A stretch of DNA of 64,000 bases from the NCBI GenBank assembly GCA_021845925.1, contig JAJZUW010000002.1, forward strand, positions 181,128 through 245,127. Reading direction: 5' to 3'. Within the stretch, counting starts at the first letter, position 1; every line of letters begins with the position of its first letter. Positions 1 through 8,718 of the stretch are shown one piece after another. A program made the position numbers and the translations under genes. Origin of the DNA: Pseudomonadota bacterium. Its GTDB lineage: Bacteria; Pseudomonadota; Gammaproteobacteria; Burkholderiales; Sulfuriferulaceae. The notes below the pieces were generated by a model. It did not search any database. It saw nothing but the letters and a program-made list of their open reading frames with translations, and was not told the origin of the DNA.

Positions 1-42
1 TCCGCTCGTGCCAGGATGAAACTTTGAACGTGTGGAGTCTGC

Positions 43-1224
43 ATGCAGTCTAGGGAAGCACTGATCAAATCCCGCGCGGTTGCGACGAAGCATCGTAGTC
101 CCGGCTACGACCTGCGGCGTATTCCTCGTGATCATCACCATTTGATCAGCAACGCGATCCGTGGAGGATTTAATCAGCGCTTCCCCAGGTCGTCTGGTCA
201 GTTCGACGCAACGCAATGGCGTTCATTGGCCCCTTATGCACTGGTGATTGTGGTTCTGCACCTGGCAGGCTGGGCCATCTGTCTTGCCTACGCTGCCACG
301 TATCCGGCACTGTTCGGACTAGGTCTGGCGGCCTACCTGTTTGGCTTGCGCCATGCGTTTGATGCCGACCACATTGCAGCCATAGACGATACGGTGCGCT
401 TTCTGCTGCAAAAGGGGCGGATGCCGGTTGGTGTGGGTTTCTTTTTTTCGCTCGGGCATTCCACGGTTGTGCTGGTACTGGCCATTCTGGTGGCCCTGGT
501 GGCAAACCAGGTCACGCACTATCTGCCGGGATTGCAGAATTTTGGTCAGGTGGCCGGCAGCCTGGTTTCCGGGTTGTTTCTCTGGTTGATCGGCTTTCTC
601 AATCTGGCTGTGCTGCTGGACATGTTGCATGTCTGGCGGTATCGCCATGTCGGCCATGATCATCACCACTGGCAGAATCTGCTCGCCAGGCGCGGTCTGG
701 TGCGGCGTCTGTTCGGGCAACGGCTGTTCCGGGTCATCGAACACAGCTGGCAGATGTATCCGGTGGGACTGTTGTTCGGGCTTGGCTTCGACACAGCATC
801 CGAGATCGCCATGCTATCGCTGGCCGGCAGCGCGGCTGTCACCCGCATGCCGACGCTGGCGGTTCTTTCACTGCCGGTTCTGTTTGCGGCAGGCATGTCG
901 CTGATGGATACCGCCGATGGCCTGGTCATGACGCGAGCCTATGGCTGGGCCATGTTCAATCCGGTACGGCAGGTGTTCTACAATCTGGCGTCTACCTTCC
1001 TGTCCGTCAGTGTTGCGTTGCTGATCGGATCGCTGGAGCTTGGCCAGCTGGTGGTGGGTTTGTTTCATCTGCATGGTGTCTGGCCGGACCGGATTGCGGC
1101 CTGGTCGGTTGACCGGTTGGGGTATGTCATTGTCGTGCTGTTTGTCGTGGTATGGCTGGGTTCATTCCTGGTCTGGCGCAGGCACGCCGCTGCTGACCAT
1201 GCAGCCGGCCACTTGCCGGACTGA
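43..1224 (+). CDS. Nickel/cobalt permease, NiCoT (HoxN/NixA) family
   Basis: Inner-membrane permease for nickel or cobalt, needed for metalloenzymes such as urease or hydrogenase. The signature HAFDADHIAAIDD of transmembrane segment II, the metal-selectivity motif of this family, lies at about residues 104-116. Further family motifs are LGHSTVV and LFGLGFDTASEI. About eight hydrophobic segments follow an unusually long, basic N-terminal arm of about 60 residues. ATG 43 has GGAG five bases upstream. A later start is possible because the arm is not conserved in the family. No urease or hydrogenase gene is in the window, so the metal user must lie elsewhere. Nickel versus cobalt cannot be decided from sequence. 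Confidence 0.93.
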   Translation: MQSREALIKSRAVATKHRSPGYDLRRIPRDHHHLISNAIRGGFNQRFPRSSGQFDATQWRSLAPYALVIVVLHLAGWAICLAYAATYPALFGLGLAAYLFGLRHAFDADHIAAIDDTVRFLLQKGRMPVGVGFFFSLGHSTVVLVLAILVALVANQVTHYLPGLQNFGQVAGSLVSGLFLWLIGFLNLAVLLDMLHVWRYRHVGHDHHHWQNLLARRGLVRRLFGQRLFRVIEHSWQMYPVGLLFGLGFDTASEIAMLSLAGSAAVTRMPTLAVLSLPVLFAAGMSLMDTADGLVMTRAYGWAMFNPVRQVFYNLASTFLSVSVALLIGSLELGQLVVGLFHLHGVWPDRIAAWSVDRLGYVIVVLFVVVWLGSFLVWRRHAAADHAAGHLPD

Positions 1225-1320
1225 ACACGGATTCGGGTTGGCCCTGTTGCAGGAACGTTTGTTGCTTCTTGCATCATGACCGGTTTTGTACCGGCAGACA
1301 GATGTGACAGGGAGAATGAC

Positions 1321-2238
1321 ATGAACGATCAGTGGCGACCGGTGGCAGGCTTGTCTTCGGTGCTGATTGTCGATGACGTGCCGGAAAATCTGAGCATGTT
1401 GCATGATGCGCTGGACGAAGCGGGGCATGAAGTCAGGGTGGCGTTGCACGGCGAGGCGGCTTTGCTGAGCGTGCAAACCCGTTTGCCGGATGTGATTTTG
1501 CTGGATGCCGTGATGCCAGGCATGGATGGTTTCGAGGTGTGTCGCCGCCTGCGTGAGCATGAGAGCGCCTGCGATGTGCCGGTTATCTTCATGACCGGGC
1601 TGAGCGAGGCGGAGCATGTCATGGCCGGTTTTGCAGCAGGTGGTTCGGATTACATCACCAAACCAGTGAGGCCGGATGAAGTGCTGGCGCGTATCGCCGT
1701 GCATGTGGGGCAGGCGCGCCATGTCCGCCAGGCCAGAACTGCCCTCGATGCGCATGGTCGCGCCATGTTTGCCATGCATCCTGAAACCGGTTACGTGGTC
1801 TGGCAAACGCCGCTGGCACGGCAGATCCTGCAGGCAGAGTCGCAATGCCACGAACTGGTGCATGGCTGGCTGAAACAGTGCATCCACAATCTGGCTGATG
1901 TTCACGATGGGCAGATGCTTCGGATGGGCGAAGCGGAACACCAGCTGGTGTTTTCGCTGAGTCATCAAACCGATGATGGTGAATGGCTGGTTTGTGTGCG
2001 GGAGTCGTCCTCCTCGCGTCTGTTTGACCGGATGGTCAAGGAACTCGGTCTGACCCCGCGCGAAGCCGAAGTGATGTACTGGGTGATTCACGGCAAAACC
2101 AATCGTGACATCGGCGAAATTCTGGGCGGCAGCCCGCGAACGGTCAACAAGCATCTCGAACATATTTTCAGCAAGCTGAATGTGGAAACCCGCACAGCCG
2201 CAGCATCGGCAGTCATGAACCGTCTTGGTGAGCACTGA
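1321..2238 (+). CDS. Response regulator, receiver plus LuxR-type HTH
   Basis: DNA-binding response regulator of 305 residues. The receiver domain (about residues 14-130) has the acidic pair in VLIVDDVPEN, phospho-acceptor D62 in ILLDAVMPGMDG, and the conserved lysine in YITKPVRPDE. A linker of about 100 residues of unknown fold leads to a C-terminal LuxR/FixJ helix-turn-helix (LTPREAEVMYWVIHGKTNRD, then SPRTVNKHLEHIFSKL). ATG 1321 is chosen because AGGGAGAA lies just upstream; an in-frame upstream start at 1276 lacks this. It sits directly before the amide porin and transporter genes, and the probable partner kinase closes the same cluster at 10457-13885. It is inferred to activate the fmd operon. 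Confidence 0.93.
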   Translation: MNDQWRPVAGLSSVLIVDDVPENLSMLHDALDEAGHEVRVALHGEAALLSVQTRLPDVILLDAVMPGMDGFEVCRRLREHESACDVPVIFMTGLSEAEHVMAGFAAGGSDYITKPVRPDEVLARIAVHVGQARHVRQARTALDAHGRAMFAMHPETGYVVWQTPLARQILQAESQCHELVHGWLKQCIHNLADVHDGQMLRMGEAEHQLVFSLSHQTDDGEWLVCVRESSSSRLFDRMVKELGLTPREAEVMYWVIHGKTNRDIGEILGGSPRTVNKHLEHIFSKLNVETRTAAASAVMNRLGEH

Positions 2239-2482
2239 CGCCATCCATCCGACTTTTCACGCCAACCCAAACATAACCACTGATTGTTGTCCGCAGGGCA
2301 TTTGCGCAAACCGTAATTTTTTTCTGGCTTGCGCGCATTTGCGCGCCTGTTGATATTCAAAAAACAAAATTCCAATCTGCTGTCATTTTGATCTATGCGT
2401 CAATCAACGTATTGGGTCAAACATTCCCCCTCCCTAGAATGGTTCCTGAAAGCGGTGTTTTGTTCACAGAAGGGAGTTGGAA
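2239..2482. promoter_or_regulatory. Intergenic control region upstream of fmdC
   Basis: This 244-bp gap separates the response regulator from the porin gene and should carry the main fmd promoter. It is AT-rich in its right half and holds a GC palindrome, GCGCGC-ATTT-GCGCGC, at about 2332-2347, preceded by a T-run. A related TTTGCGCAAA element lies near 2300. These symmetrical sites are candidate regulator-binding or terminator elements. AGGGAG at 2471-2476 is the fmdC ribosome site. No confident -35/-10 or sigma-54 pair could be assigned. Confidence 0.5.
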
Positions 2483-3697
2483 ATGAAACAACTGAAAAAA
2501 GCAGGAAAGGGAAGCTTGCCGACGGCAAGACTTGGCGGGGTGGCACTGGCACTGCTGTTCGGTTTGGGGGCCGGTTGTGCCGAAGCCGACCAGACATTCC
2601 AGATGGGTACCGATTCGTCGCTCAGTCTCGGGTTTGGCGTGCGTACCAGTTATACGAATCTTCAGTATGGTGCGCCGAATGGCAGTTCGGCATCGAACAA
2701 TTTCAATGTCGATGATTTTCGCTTGTACGTGAGCGGCCAGATGAACAAGGTCATTGGCGGAACATTCAATACCGAGCGCGATTCGTCGGGCAATATTGTC
2801 CTGATGGACGGCATTACCCGCTTTGAGTTCACGCCGGATTTCAATGTCTGGGCCGGCCGCCTGCTGCCGCCAAGCGACCGTTCGAACCTGGATGGCCCGT
2901 TCTATCTGAACGTCTGGAGCTATCCGCTGGTATCCATGTACCCAAGTGTGGCCATCGGACGTGACAATGGCGCCGTGATCTGGGGCAAACCGATGGGTGG
3001 CAAGGTGGTGTATTCGGTAGGTGCTTTTGGTGGTCACAATGATGGTGCGGGTGACTCCAATAATTCGGGCGATCTGTTGTATGCAGGCCGTCTGGTGTTC
3101 AACTTCCTGGATCCGGAACCGGCGCCGGCCTACTACAACGCCAGTACCTATTATGGCGCGAAAGACATTCTGAGTCTGGGTCTGGTCTGGCAGTACCAGC
3201 AGAATGGTGTGGGTAATTCACCTTCCACGGCCGGTGATTACAGTTCCGGCAACCTTGACCTGCTGTTTGAGAAAAAGCTGGCCGGCAACGACGTGCTGAC
3301 GATCGAAGGCGCCTACTACCACTATGGTCTGGGTGCGGTCGACTGTGGTTCAGGCGAGCCCGGCTCGCAACCTTGCGCATACACCAGTTCGGGCAATTCG
3401 GACTTTGGTGGCCTGGTGGATGGTCATGCCTATCTTGCCACCCTGGAATACATGTTCGGTGAAAAATTCGGTCCGGATGGATTCCGTGGTCAGTGGCAGC
3501 CGTTTGTACGCTATCAGGAGCTGGACCGTACCTTGTCCGGCACGACCGACAAACAGACCGATGTTGGCGTTAACTACGTCATCAACGGATTCAATGCCAA
3601 GCTCAGCGCCGTGTATTCCAAGCTGGAAGACAACCGGATGATTGCGCCGCTGAACAACGTGAACCAGTTCATTGTGGGTTTCCAGTATCAGTACTGA
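2483..3697 (+). CDS. fmdC: Outer-membrane porin of the short-chain amide/urea system (FmdC-like)
   Basis: Predicted 404-residue trimeric-type porin. A signal peptide with a KQLKKAGKG basic region and a hydrophobic LGGVALALLFGLGAG core is cut near AEADQ. The mature part alternates short polar and aromatic beta strands and ends in FIVGFQYQY, a terminal aromatic typical of outer-membrane barrels recognised by the Bam machinery. ATG 2483 has AGGGAG six bases upstream; the TTG two codons earlier is not needed. It resembles the porin FmdC that accompanies amide transport in Methylophilus, and its position immediately before the binding protein gene supports the same role, passage of amides and urea through the outer membrane. 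Confidence 0.85.
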   Translation: MKQLKKAGKGSLPTARLGGVALALLFGLGAGCAEADQTFQMGTDSSLSLGFGVRTSYTNLQYGAPNGSSASNNFNVDDFRLYVSGQMNKVIGGTFNTERDSSGNIVLMDGITRFEFTPDFNVWAGRLLPPSDRSNLDGPFYLNVWSYPLVSMYPSVAIGRDNGAVIWGKPMGGKVVYSVGAFGGHNDGAGDSNNSGDLLYAGRLVFNFLDPEPAPAYYNASTYYGAKDILSLGLVWQYQQNGVGNSPSTAGDYSSGNLDLLFEKKLAGNDVLTIEGAYYHYGLGAVDCGSGEPGSQPCAYTSSGNSDFGGLVDGHAYLATLEYMFGEKFGPDGFRGQWQPFVRYQELDRTLSGTTDKQTDVGVNYVINGFNAKLSAVYSKLEDNRMIAPLNNVNQFIVGFQYQY

Positions 3698-3753
3698 CAT
3701 CGTCAGGGTCAGGCAGTACCCCGTTTTGTTGACACCAGGAAAGGATGCAAATC

Positions 3754-5004
3754 ATGAAACAGAAACAGTTTGCCATTGAAAGCAAAACCAGCCGACGGAT
3801 GCTGACCGCGCTGTCCGCTGCCATGCTGCTCGCACTGGCCGGATCTGCCAGTGCGGGCGGACCGCCAACTGCCAAAGTGGACGCCACAGGTCTGGCAGTG
3901 ACCGATACCGATGTGACAGTTGGTATCCTGCATTCGTCCACCGGCACCATGGCGATTTCAGAAACCGGTGCCCAGGAAGCCGAAAAGCTGGCGATCAGCC
4001 AGATCAATGCCATGGGTGGCGTTCTGGGGCGCAAGATCAAGATTGTGCAGGAAGATGGTGCTTCCGACTGGCCAACCTTCGCCGAGAAAGCCAAAAAGCT
4101 GCTGGAAGAAAACCACGTGGCCGCCATCTTCGGCTGCTGGACATCGGCTTCCCGCAAGGCAGTGCTGCCGGTGCTGGAACGTGATAACGGTCTGTTGTAC
4201 TACCCGACGTTCTACGAAGGGCTGGAACAGTCCAAGAATGTGGTCTACACCGGCCAGGAAGCGACCCAGCAGGTGTTTGCCGGTCTGGACTGGGTGGCCA
4301 AAACCAAGCACGCCAAGACATTCTATCTGATCGGGTCCGATTATATCTGGCCGCGCACCACGATGAAGCTGGCACGTGAATACATCACCCGGGTTCTGCA
4401 TGGTACGGTGGTTGGTGAAGAATACGCCGCTCTCGGCAGCACCGACTTTGGTTCCACCATCAACAAGATCCGTCTCAAGCATCCGGATGTCATCTACGCC
4501 GCCGTGGTGGGCGGTTCCAACGTGTCCTGGTTCAAACAGCTCAAGGCGGCCGGCATCACTGGCAAGAGCCAGACTCTGCTGACCTTGTCGGTCACCGAAG
4601 ACGAAGCCAAGGGGATTGGTGGCGAGAATCTGGTCGGATTCTATTCGGCGATGAAATATTTTGAATCGCTGAATACGCCGGAAAACCAGAAATTCGTCAA
4701 GGATTTCCATGCCATGTGGGGGCCGACCGCACCAATTGGTGATGTGACGCAGGCTGCCTACGAAGGTCCGTGGTTGTGGAAGATGGCGGTCGAAAAGGCC
4801 GGCAGCTTCGATACCGACAAGGTGGTGAAAGCGGAGGAAAGCGGCACCATCAGTTTCGACGCACCGGAAGGCATGATCTATCTGGAACCCAACCATCACC
4901 TGAAGACCCGTTTGCGCATCGGCGAGTGGCGTCCGGATGGTCAGGCAGACATTGTCTATACCTCGCCGTACATCATGCCGAATCCGTTCCCGAAAGGATA
5001 TTGA
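3754..5004 (+). CDS. fmdD: Periplasmic amide/urea-binding protein of an ABC transporter (FmdD/UrtA type)
   Basis: Type I periplasmic binding protein of 416 residues in the UrtA/AmiC/FmdD group. After a signal peptide (cleavage near GSASAGG) it has VGILHSSTGTMAISE, GGVLGRKIKIV, IFGCWTSASRKAVLPV and YYPTFYEG, motifs of urea and short-chain amide binders. Two ATG codons are possible. ATG 3754 is preferred because AGGAAAGG lies nine bases upstream, whereas ATG 3745 abuts it. It delivers substrate to the FmdE/FmdF permeases encoded next. Urea as well as formamide or acetamide is plausible; the neighbouring formamidase favours amides. Confidence 0.94.
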   Translation: MKQKQFAIESKTSRRMLTALSAAMLLALAGSASAGGPPTAKVDATGLAVTDTDVTVGILHSSTGTMAISETGAQEAEKLAISQINAMGGVLGRKIKIVQEDGASDWPTFAEKAKKLLEENHVAAIFGCWTSASRKAVLPVLERDNGLLYYPTFYEGLEQSKNVVYTGQEATQQVFAGLDWVAKTKHAKTFYLIGSDYIWPRTTMKLAREYITRVLHGTVVGEEYAALGSTDFGSTINKIRLKHPDVIYAAVVGGSNVSWFKQLKAAGITGKSQTLLTLSVTEDEAKGIGGENLVGFYSAMKYFESLNTPENQKFVKDFHAMWGPTAPIGDVTQAAYEGPWLWKMAVEKAGSFDTDKVVKAEESGTISFDAPEGMIYLEPNHHLKTRLRIGEWRPDGQADIVYTSPYIMPNPFPKGY

Positions 5005-5082
5005 ACCGCAATATGACGGAACTTCCGCCAGCCGGGAGTTCTGTCAACCACTGTTGTCAATTTGCATGTTCAGGAGATAACC

Positions 5083-6006
5083 ATGGGTGGCTATTCACTG
5101 TCGGATTTGTGGTCGATTGTCGTGATGCAGGGGTTTTCCGGCCTCAGCCTGTTCAGTGTGCTGTTGCTGATGGCGCTTGGTCTGGCCATCATCTTTGGCC
5201 AGATGGGTGTCATCAACATGGCGCATGGTGAATTCATGACCATTGGCGCCTACATGATTTATTTCTGTTCCCGGATAGTGGCCAAATACATGCCGGGATT
5301 CATGCCGTACTACTTTGTGTTTGCCATCGTGGTGGCCTTTGTTGTGGCCTTTGCGGTGGGCTATTTTGTCGAATTCCTGTTGATCCGGCATTTATATAAA
5401 CGACCGCTGGATACGTTGCTGGCGACCTGGGGACTCAGTCTGATCATGCAGCAGGTGTTCCGCTCGCTGTTTGGTGCGCGGGAAGTCAGTCCGCAATTGC
5501 CAGACTGGCTGATGGGGGCCTGGAAAGCCACCGACACGATTGATATTCCACTGAACGGATTGTTTGTCATGGCGCTGTCCATTCTGGTCACGTCGGGCGT
5601 GTTTCTGTTCCTGTATCGCTCGTCCTGGGGGCTCAAGGTGCGTGCGACCACGCAGAACCGGGTCATGGCTGGTGCGGTTGGCATCAATACCCGTCTGGTG
5701 GACCGGCTGACGTTTGCCCTGGGTTGCGGCATTGCCGGGGTGGCGGGTGCGGCATTCACCACGATTGGCTCTACCGGCCCTACCAGTGGTTCGCTGTATA
5801 TCGTGGACACCTTCCTGGTGGTTGCGTTCGGTGGCGCAGGCAGCCTGCTGGGCACCATATTCTCGGCATTCTCGATTGCCCAGGTCCAGTCGCTGCTGAC
5901 TTTCTTCCTGACCAACGCCATGGGGAAGGTGACGACCCTGCTGGCGGTGATCGTGATTCTGATGCTGCGTCCGGAAGGGCTGCGTCCGAACAAGGTGCGC
6001 AAATAA
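5083..6006 (+). CDS. fmdE: ABC transporter permease, UrtB/LivH type (FmdE)
   Basis: Inner-membrane permease of 307 residues with about eight to nine hydrophobic segments. The conserved LivH/UrtB stretch MALGLAIIFGQMGVINMAHG lies near the N-terminus and VAFGGAGSLLGTIFSA near the C-terminus. ATG 5083 has AGGAGA five bases upstream; the upstream TTG at 5062 is disregarded. It forms the translocation channel with FmdF and takes substrate from FmdD. Confidence 0.94.
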   Translation: MGGYSLSDLWSIVVMQGFSGLSLFSVLLLMALGLAIIFGQMGVINMAHGEFMTIGAYMIYFCSRIVAKYMPGFMPYYFVFAIVVAFVVAFAVGYFVEFLLIRHLYKRPLDTLLATWGLSLIMQQVFRSLFGAREVSPQLPDWLMGAWKATDTIDIPLNGLFVMALSILVTSGVFLFLYRSSWGLKVRATTQNRVMAGAVGINTRLVDRLTFALGCGIAGVAGAAFTTIGSTGPTSGSLYIVDTFLVVAFGGAGSLLGTIFSAFSIAQVQSLLTFFLTNAMGKVTTLLAVIVILMLRPEGLRPNKVRK

Positions 6007-6061
6007 TGGCTGCCGGATTGGCCTGGCAAGGTTCTGATTCAAAGCATACAGGAGTCTCATC

Positions 6062-7198
6062 ATGAAATCGTTTTATGAAAACTGGCTGGGCGGGCGCGAC
6101 GGTGCTGTCGGAATGCTGGTACTGGCTGTGGTGATCATGGTTGCGTTCCCGCTGATGTTTGACATCTTCCGCCTCAATCTGATCGGCAAATATCTGACGT
6201 ATGCCTTCGCGGCGGTCGGTCTGGTCATGGTGTGGGGTTATGGCGGGGTGCTGAGTCTGGGACAGGGAGTGTTCTTCGGGCTGGGAGGTTACTGCATCGC
6301 CATGTTTCTCAAACTGGAGGCATCCGATCTGGTGAGCACCCAGCACCAGACCACGCCTGGTATTCCCGACTTCATGGACTGGAACCAGCTCACGGCATTG
6401 CCGGCGTTCTGGCAGCCATTCCACAGCCTGACCTTCGCCATCATTGCAGCACTGGTGTTGCCTGCCCTGTTTGCCTGGGTCATCGGCGTGGCCATGTTCA
6501 AGCGCCGGGTGAGCGGGGTCTATTTCTCGATCATCACCCAGGCTGTGGCGGCCATTCTGACCATTCTGGTGGTGGGGCAGCAGGGCTATACCGGCGGCAT
6601 CAATGGCATCACGGACCTGAAAACCTTGCATGGATGGAATATCAACACGACTTCGGCCAAGTATGTTCTGTACTACGTCAATGCTGTCCTGCTGCTGCTG
6701 GCGATCATGGTTTGCCGCTTTGTCCTGACATCCAAGCTTGGCCGTCTGTTATTGGCCCTGCGCGACAAGGAAGACCGGGTGCGCTTTTCCGGCTATGACG
6801 TGGCCAGTTTCAAGATCTTCATCTTTTGCCTGGGCGCGGTGATTTCGGCCATTGGTGGCGCCATGTTTACCTTGCAGGTCGGATTCATGTCGCCATCGTT
6901 TGTCGGCATCGTGCCTTCGATCGAAATGGTGATTTTTGCCGCCATTGGCGGCCGGACGTCGCTGATCGGGGCGGTATACGGCACTTTGCTGGTCAATGCC
7001 GGCAAGACCGCGTTTTCGGAATCTTTCCCGCAACTGTGGCTGTTGCTGATGGGCGGGTTGTTCATCGGTGTGGTGATGCTGTTTCCCAACGGGGTGGCCG
7101 GGTTGTATGACGGCTGGTTCAAACCGCTGGTTGCCCGCTGGAAAAGCCGGCGGCCAGTCATGGTGCGCGTGGCCGACCCACTGGCCAAATCCGAATAA
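6062..7198 (+). CDS. fmdF: ABC transporter permease, UrtC/LivM type (FmdF)
   Basis: Second inner-membrane permease, 378 residues. The family signature GYGGVLSLGQGVFFGLGGYC is near residue 60-80, AIGGRTSLIGAVYG is in the C-terminal half, and about ten hydrophobic segments are present. ATG 6062 follows AGGAGT. It is the expected partner of FmdE. The basic tail after the last membrane segment (WKSRRPVMVR) is cytoplasmic by the positive-inside rule. Confidence 0.94.
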   Translation: MKSFYENWLGGRDGAVGMLVLAVVIMVAFPLMFDIFRLNLIGKYLTYAFAAVGLVMVWGYGGVLSLGQGVFFGLGGYCIAMFLKLEASDLVSTQHQTTPGIPDFMDWNQLTALPAFWQPFHSLTFAIIAALVLPALFAWVIGVAMFKRRVSGVYFSIITQAVAAILTILVVGQQGYTGGINGITDLKTLHGWNINTTSAKYVLYYVNAVLLLLAIMVCRFVLTSKLGRLLLALRDKEDRVRFSGYDVASFKIFIFCLGAVISAIGGAMFTLQVGFMSPSFVGIVPSIEMVIFAAIGGRTSLIGAVYGTLLVNAGKTAFSESFPQLWLLLMGGLFIGVVMLFPNGVAGLYDGWFKPLVARWKSRRPVMVRVADPLAKSE

Positions 7199-7215
7199 GC
7201 TCTGGGAGAACTGTG

Positions 7216-7962
7216 ATGAGTCTGGACAAATCCATTGTACTGGCAATCGAAGACCTGACCGTGTCTTTTGATGGGTTCAAGGCAGTAGACAGCCTGAACC
7301 TGTATGTCGAACGCAACGAACTGCGCGTCATCATCGGACCGAACGGGGCTGGCAAAACCACAGTGCTGGACCTGATCTGTGGCAAAACCAGATCCACGAC
7401 CGGGTCAATCCGCTTCAAGGACATCGAATTGACCCGCCTGCCGGAATACCGGATTGTGCAGGCCGGTGTCGGGCGCAAATTCCAGACCCCATCGATCTAT
7501 GAAAACCTGTCGGTGTACGAAAACCTGGAGCTGTCCTATCCGGCCGGACGGGGGGTGATGGGTTGTCTTACCTTCAAGCGAACGGAAACGATTCGTGAAC
7601 GGATCCGCGAAATTGCCAGCATGATCTTTCTCGATGACCAGATGGAGACCATGGCCGGTCTGTTGAGTCATGGGCAGAAGCAGTGGCTAGAAATCGGCAT
7701 GCTGCTGATCCAGGACCCCGAACTGCTGATGCTGGATGAGCCTGTGGCTGGCATGAGTGTATCCGAACGCGAAAAGACTGCCGAACTGCTGAACCGGATC
7801 TCTGCCGGGCGTTCGGTCATCGTCATCGAACACGACATGGAATTTGTCAAACGCATTGCGCACAAGGTGACCGTGCTCCACCAGGGCAAGCTGCTGGCGG
7901 AAGGCAATATGGAATCGGTTCAGCACAATCCGAAAGTCGTCGAAGTTTATCTGGGTCATTGA
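7216..7962 (+). CDS. ABC transporter ATPase, UrtD/LivG type
   Basis: Cytoplasmic ATPase of 248 residues that powers the amide/urea importer. Walker A is GPNGAGKTT; the ABC signature is the degenerate LSHGQKQWLEIG typical of UrtD rather than LSGGQ; Walker B is LLMLDEPVAGM; the switch histidine is in VIVIEHDMEFV. ATG 7216 is selected over the overlapping GTG 7213 because GGGAGA lies six bases upstream. It is separated by only ten bases from the second ATPase gene. Confidence 0.94.
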   Translation: MSLDKSIVLAIEDLTVSFDGFKAVDSLNLYVERNELRVIIGPNGAGKTTVLDLICGKTRSTTGSIRFKDIELTRLPEYRIVQAGVGRKFQTPSIYENLSVYENLELSYPAGRGVMGCLTFKRTETIRERIREIASMIFLDDQMETMAGLLSHGQKQWLEIGMLLIQDPELLMLDEPVAGMSVSEREKTAELLNRISAGRSVIVIEHDMEFVKRIAHKVTVLHQGKLLAEGNMESVQHNPKVVEVYLGH

Positions 7963-7972
7963 GGAGAACATC

Positions 7973-8674
7973 ATGTCGGACGCCATATTCAGTGTCAGTG
8001 GCCTCAATTCTGGCTACGGACAGAGCCAGGTGCTTCACAGTCTGGAATTCAGCGTGGCCAACCGCGAAATTGTTGCCGTGATGGGGCGCAATGGCATGGG
8101 CAAGACCACCCTGTTCAAGACCTTGATGGGCATTCTGCCCGGCATGGGCGGATCGGTCAGGGTGGGTGAACAGGAACTGGTTGGAATGGAGACGCCGCAA
8201 CGCGTGCGTAGCGGCATTGCCTACGTTCCGCAAGGCAGGATGATTTTTTCCAACATGACCGTACTGGAAAACATCCAGACCGGATTGCCCGCATCAGCGC
8301 AGGGCATTGTGCCGGAAGAACTGTACGCCCTGTTTCCGGTGCTGTTCGACATGCGCGGTCGCAAGGGCGGCAACCTGTCAGGGGGGCAGCAGCAGCAACT
8401 GGCCATTGCCCGCGCCCTGGCAACCAATCCGAAAGTCTTGTTGCTGGATGAACCGACCGAAGGCATCCAGCCATCCATCATCAAGGAACTGGCGCGGACT
8501 CTGCGCGAAATCGTCAAGCTGCGTGATCTGGCGATCGTGGTTTCTGAACAGGTGCTGAGCTTTACGCTGGATGCGGCAGACCGCTTTTTCGTGATCGACA
8601 AGGGGCGCTTCGTGTATGAAAACGTGCGCGCCAATGTCGATGCCCAGGTGATTTCCGGTTATCTGTCCATCTGA
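7973..8674 (+). CDS. ABC transporter ATPase, UrtE/LivF type
   Basis: Second ATPase of the importer, 233 residues. Walker A is GRNGMGKTTL, the signature is NLSGGQQQQLAIARAL, and Walker B is VLLLDEPTEGIQPS, the UrtE form. The heterodimer with the preceding UrtD-like ATPase is expected to drive FmdE/FmdF. GAGGAGA precedes ATG 7973. The stop is followed after 44 bases by the formamidase start, so import and hydrolysis are probably co-transcribed. Confidence 0.94.
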   Translation: MSDAIFSVSGLNSGYGQSQVLHSLEFSVANREIVAVMGRNGMGKTTLFKTLMGILPGMGGSVRVGEQELVGMETPQRVRSGIAYVPQGRMIFSNMTVLENIQTGLPASAQGIVPEELYALFPVLFDMRGRKGGNLSGGQQQQLAIARALATNPKVLLLDEPTEGIQPSIIKELARTLREIVKLRDLAIVVSEQVLSFTLDAADRFFVIDKGRFVYENVRANVDAQVISGYLSI

Positions 8675-8718
8675 TGGAAGCCGGGTTTTTGTGCTGTGTC
8701 TGAACAGGAGGTAGTACC

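Noticed and set aside
1162..2244. 360-codon minus-strand frame over the response regulator
   Set aside because: Shadow of a high-GC gene; His/Gln-rich and without a family match.
2320..2360. Sigma-54 promoter upstream of fmdC
   Set aside because: TGGC and TTGC are present but the GG to GC spacing is 13, not the required 10.
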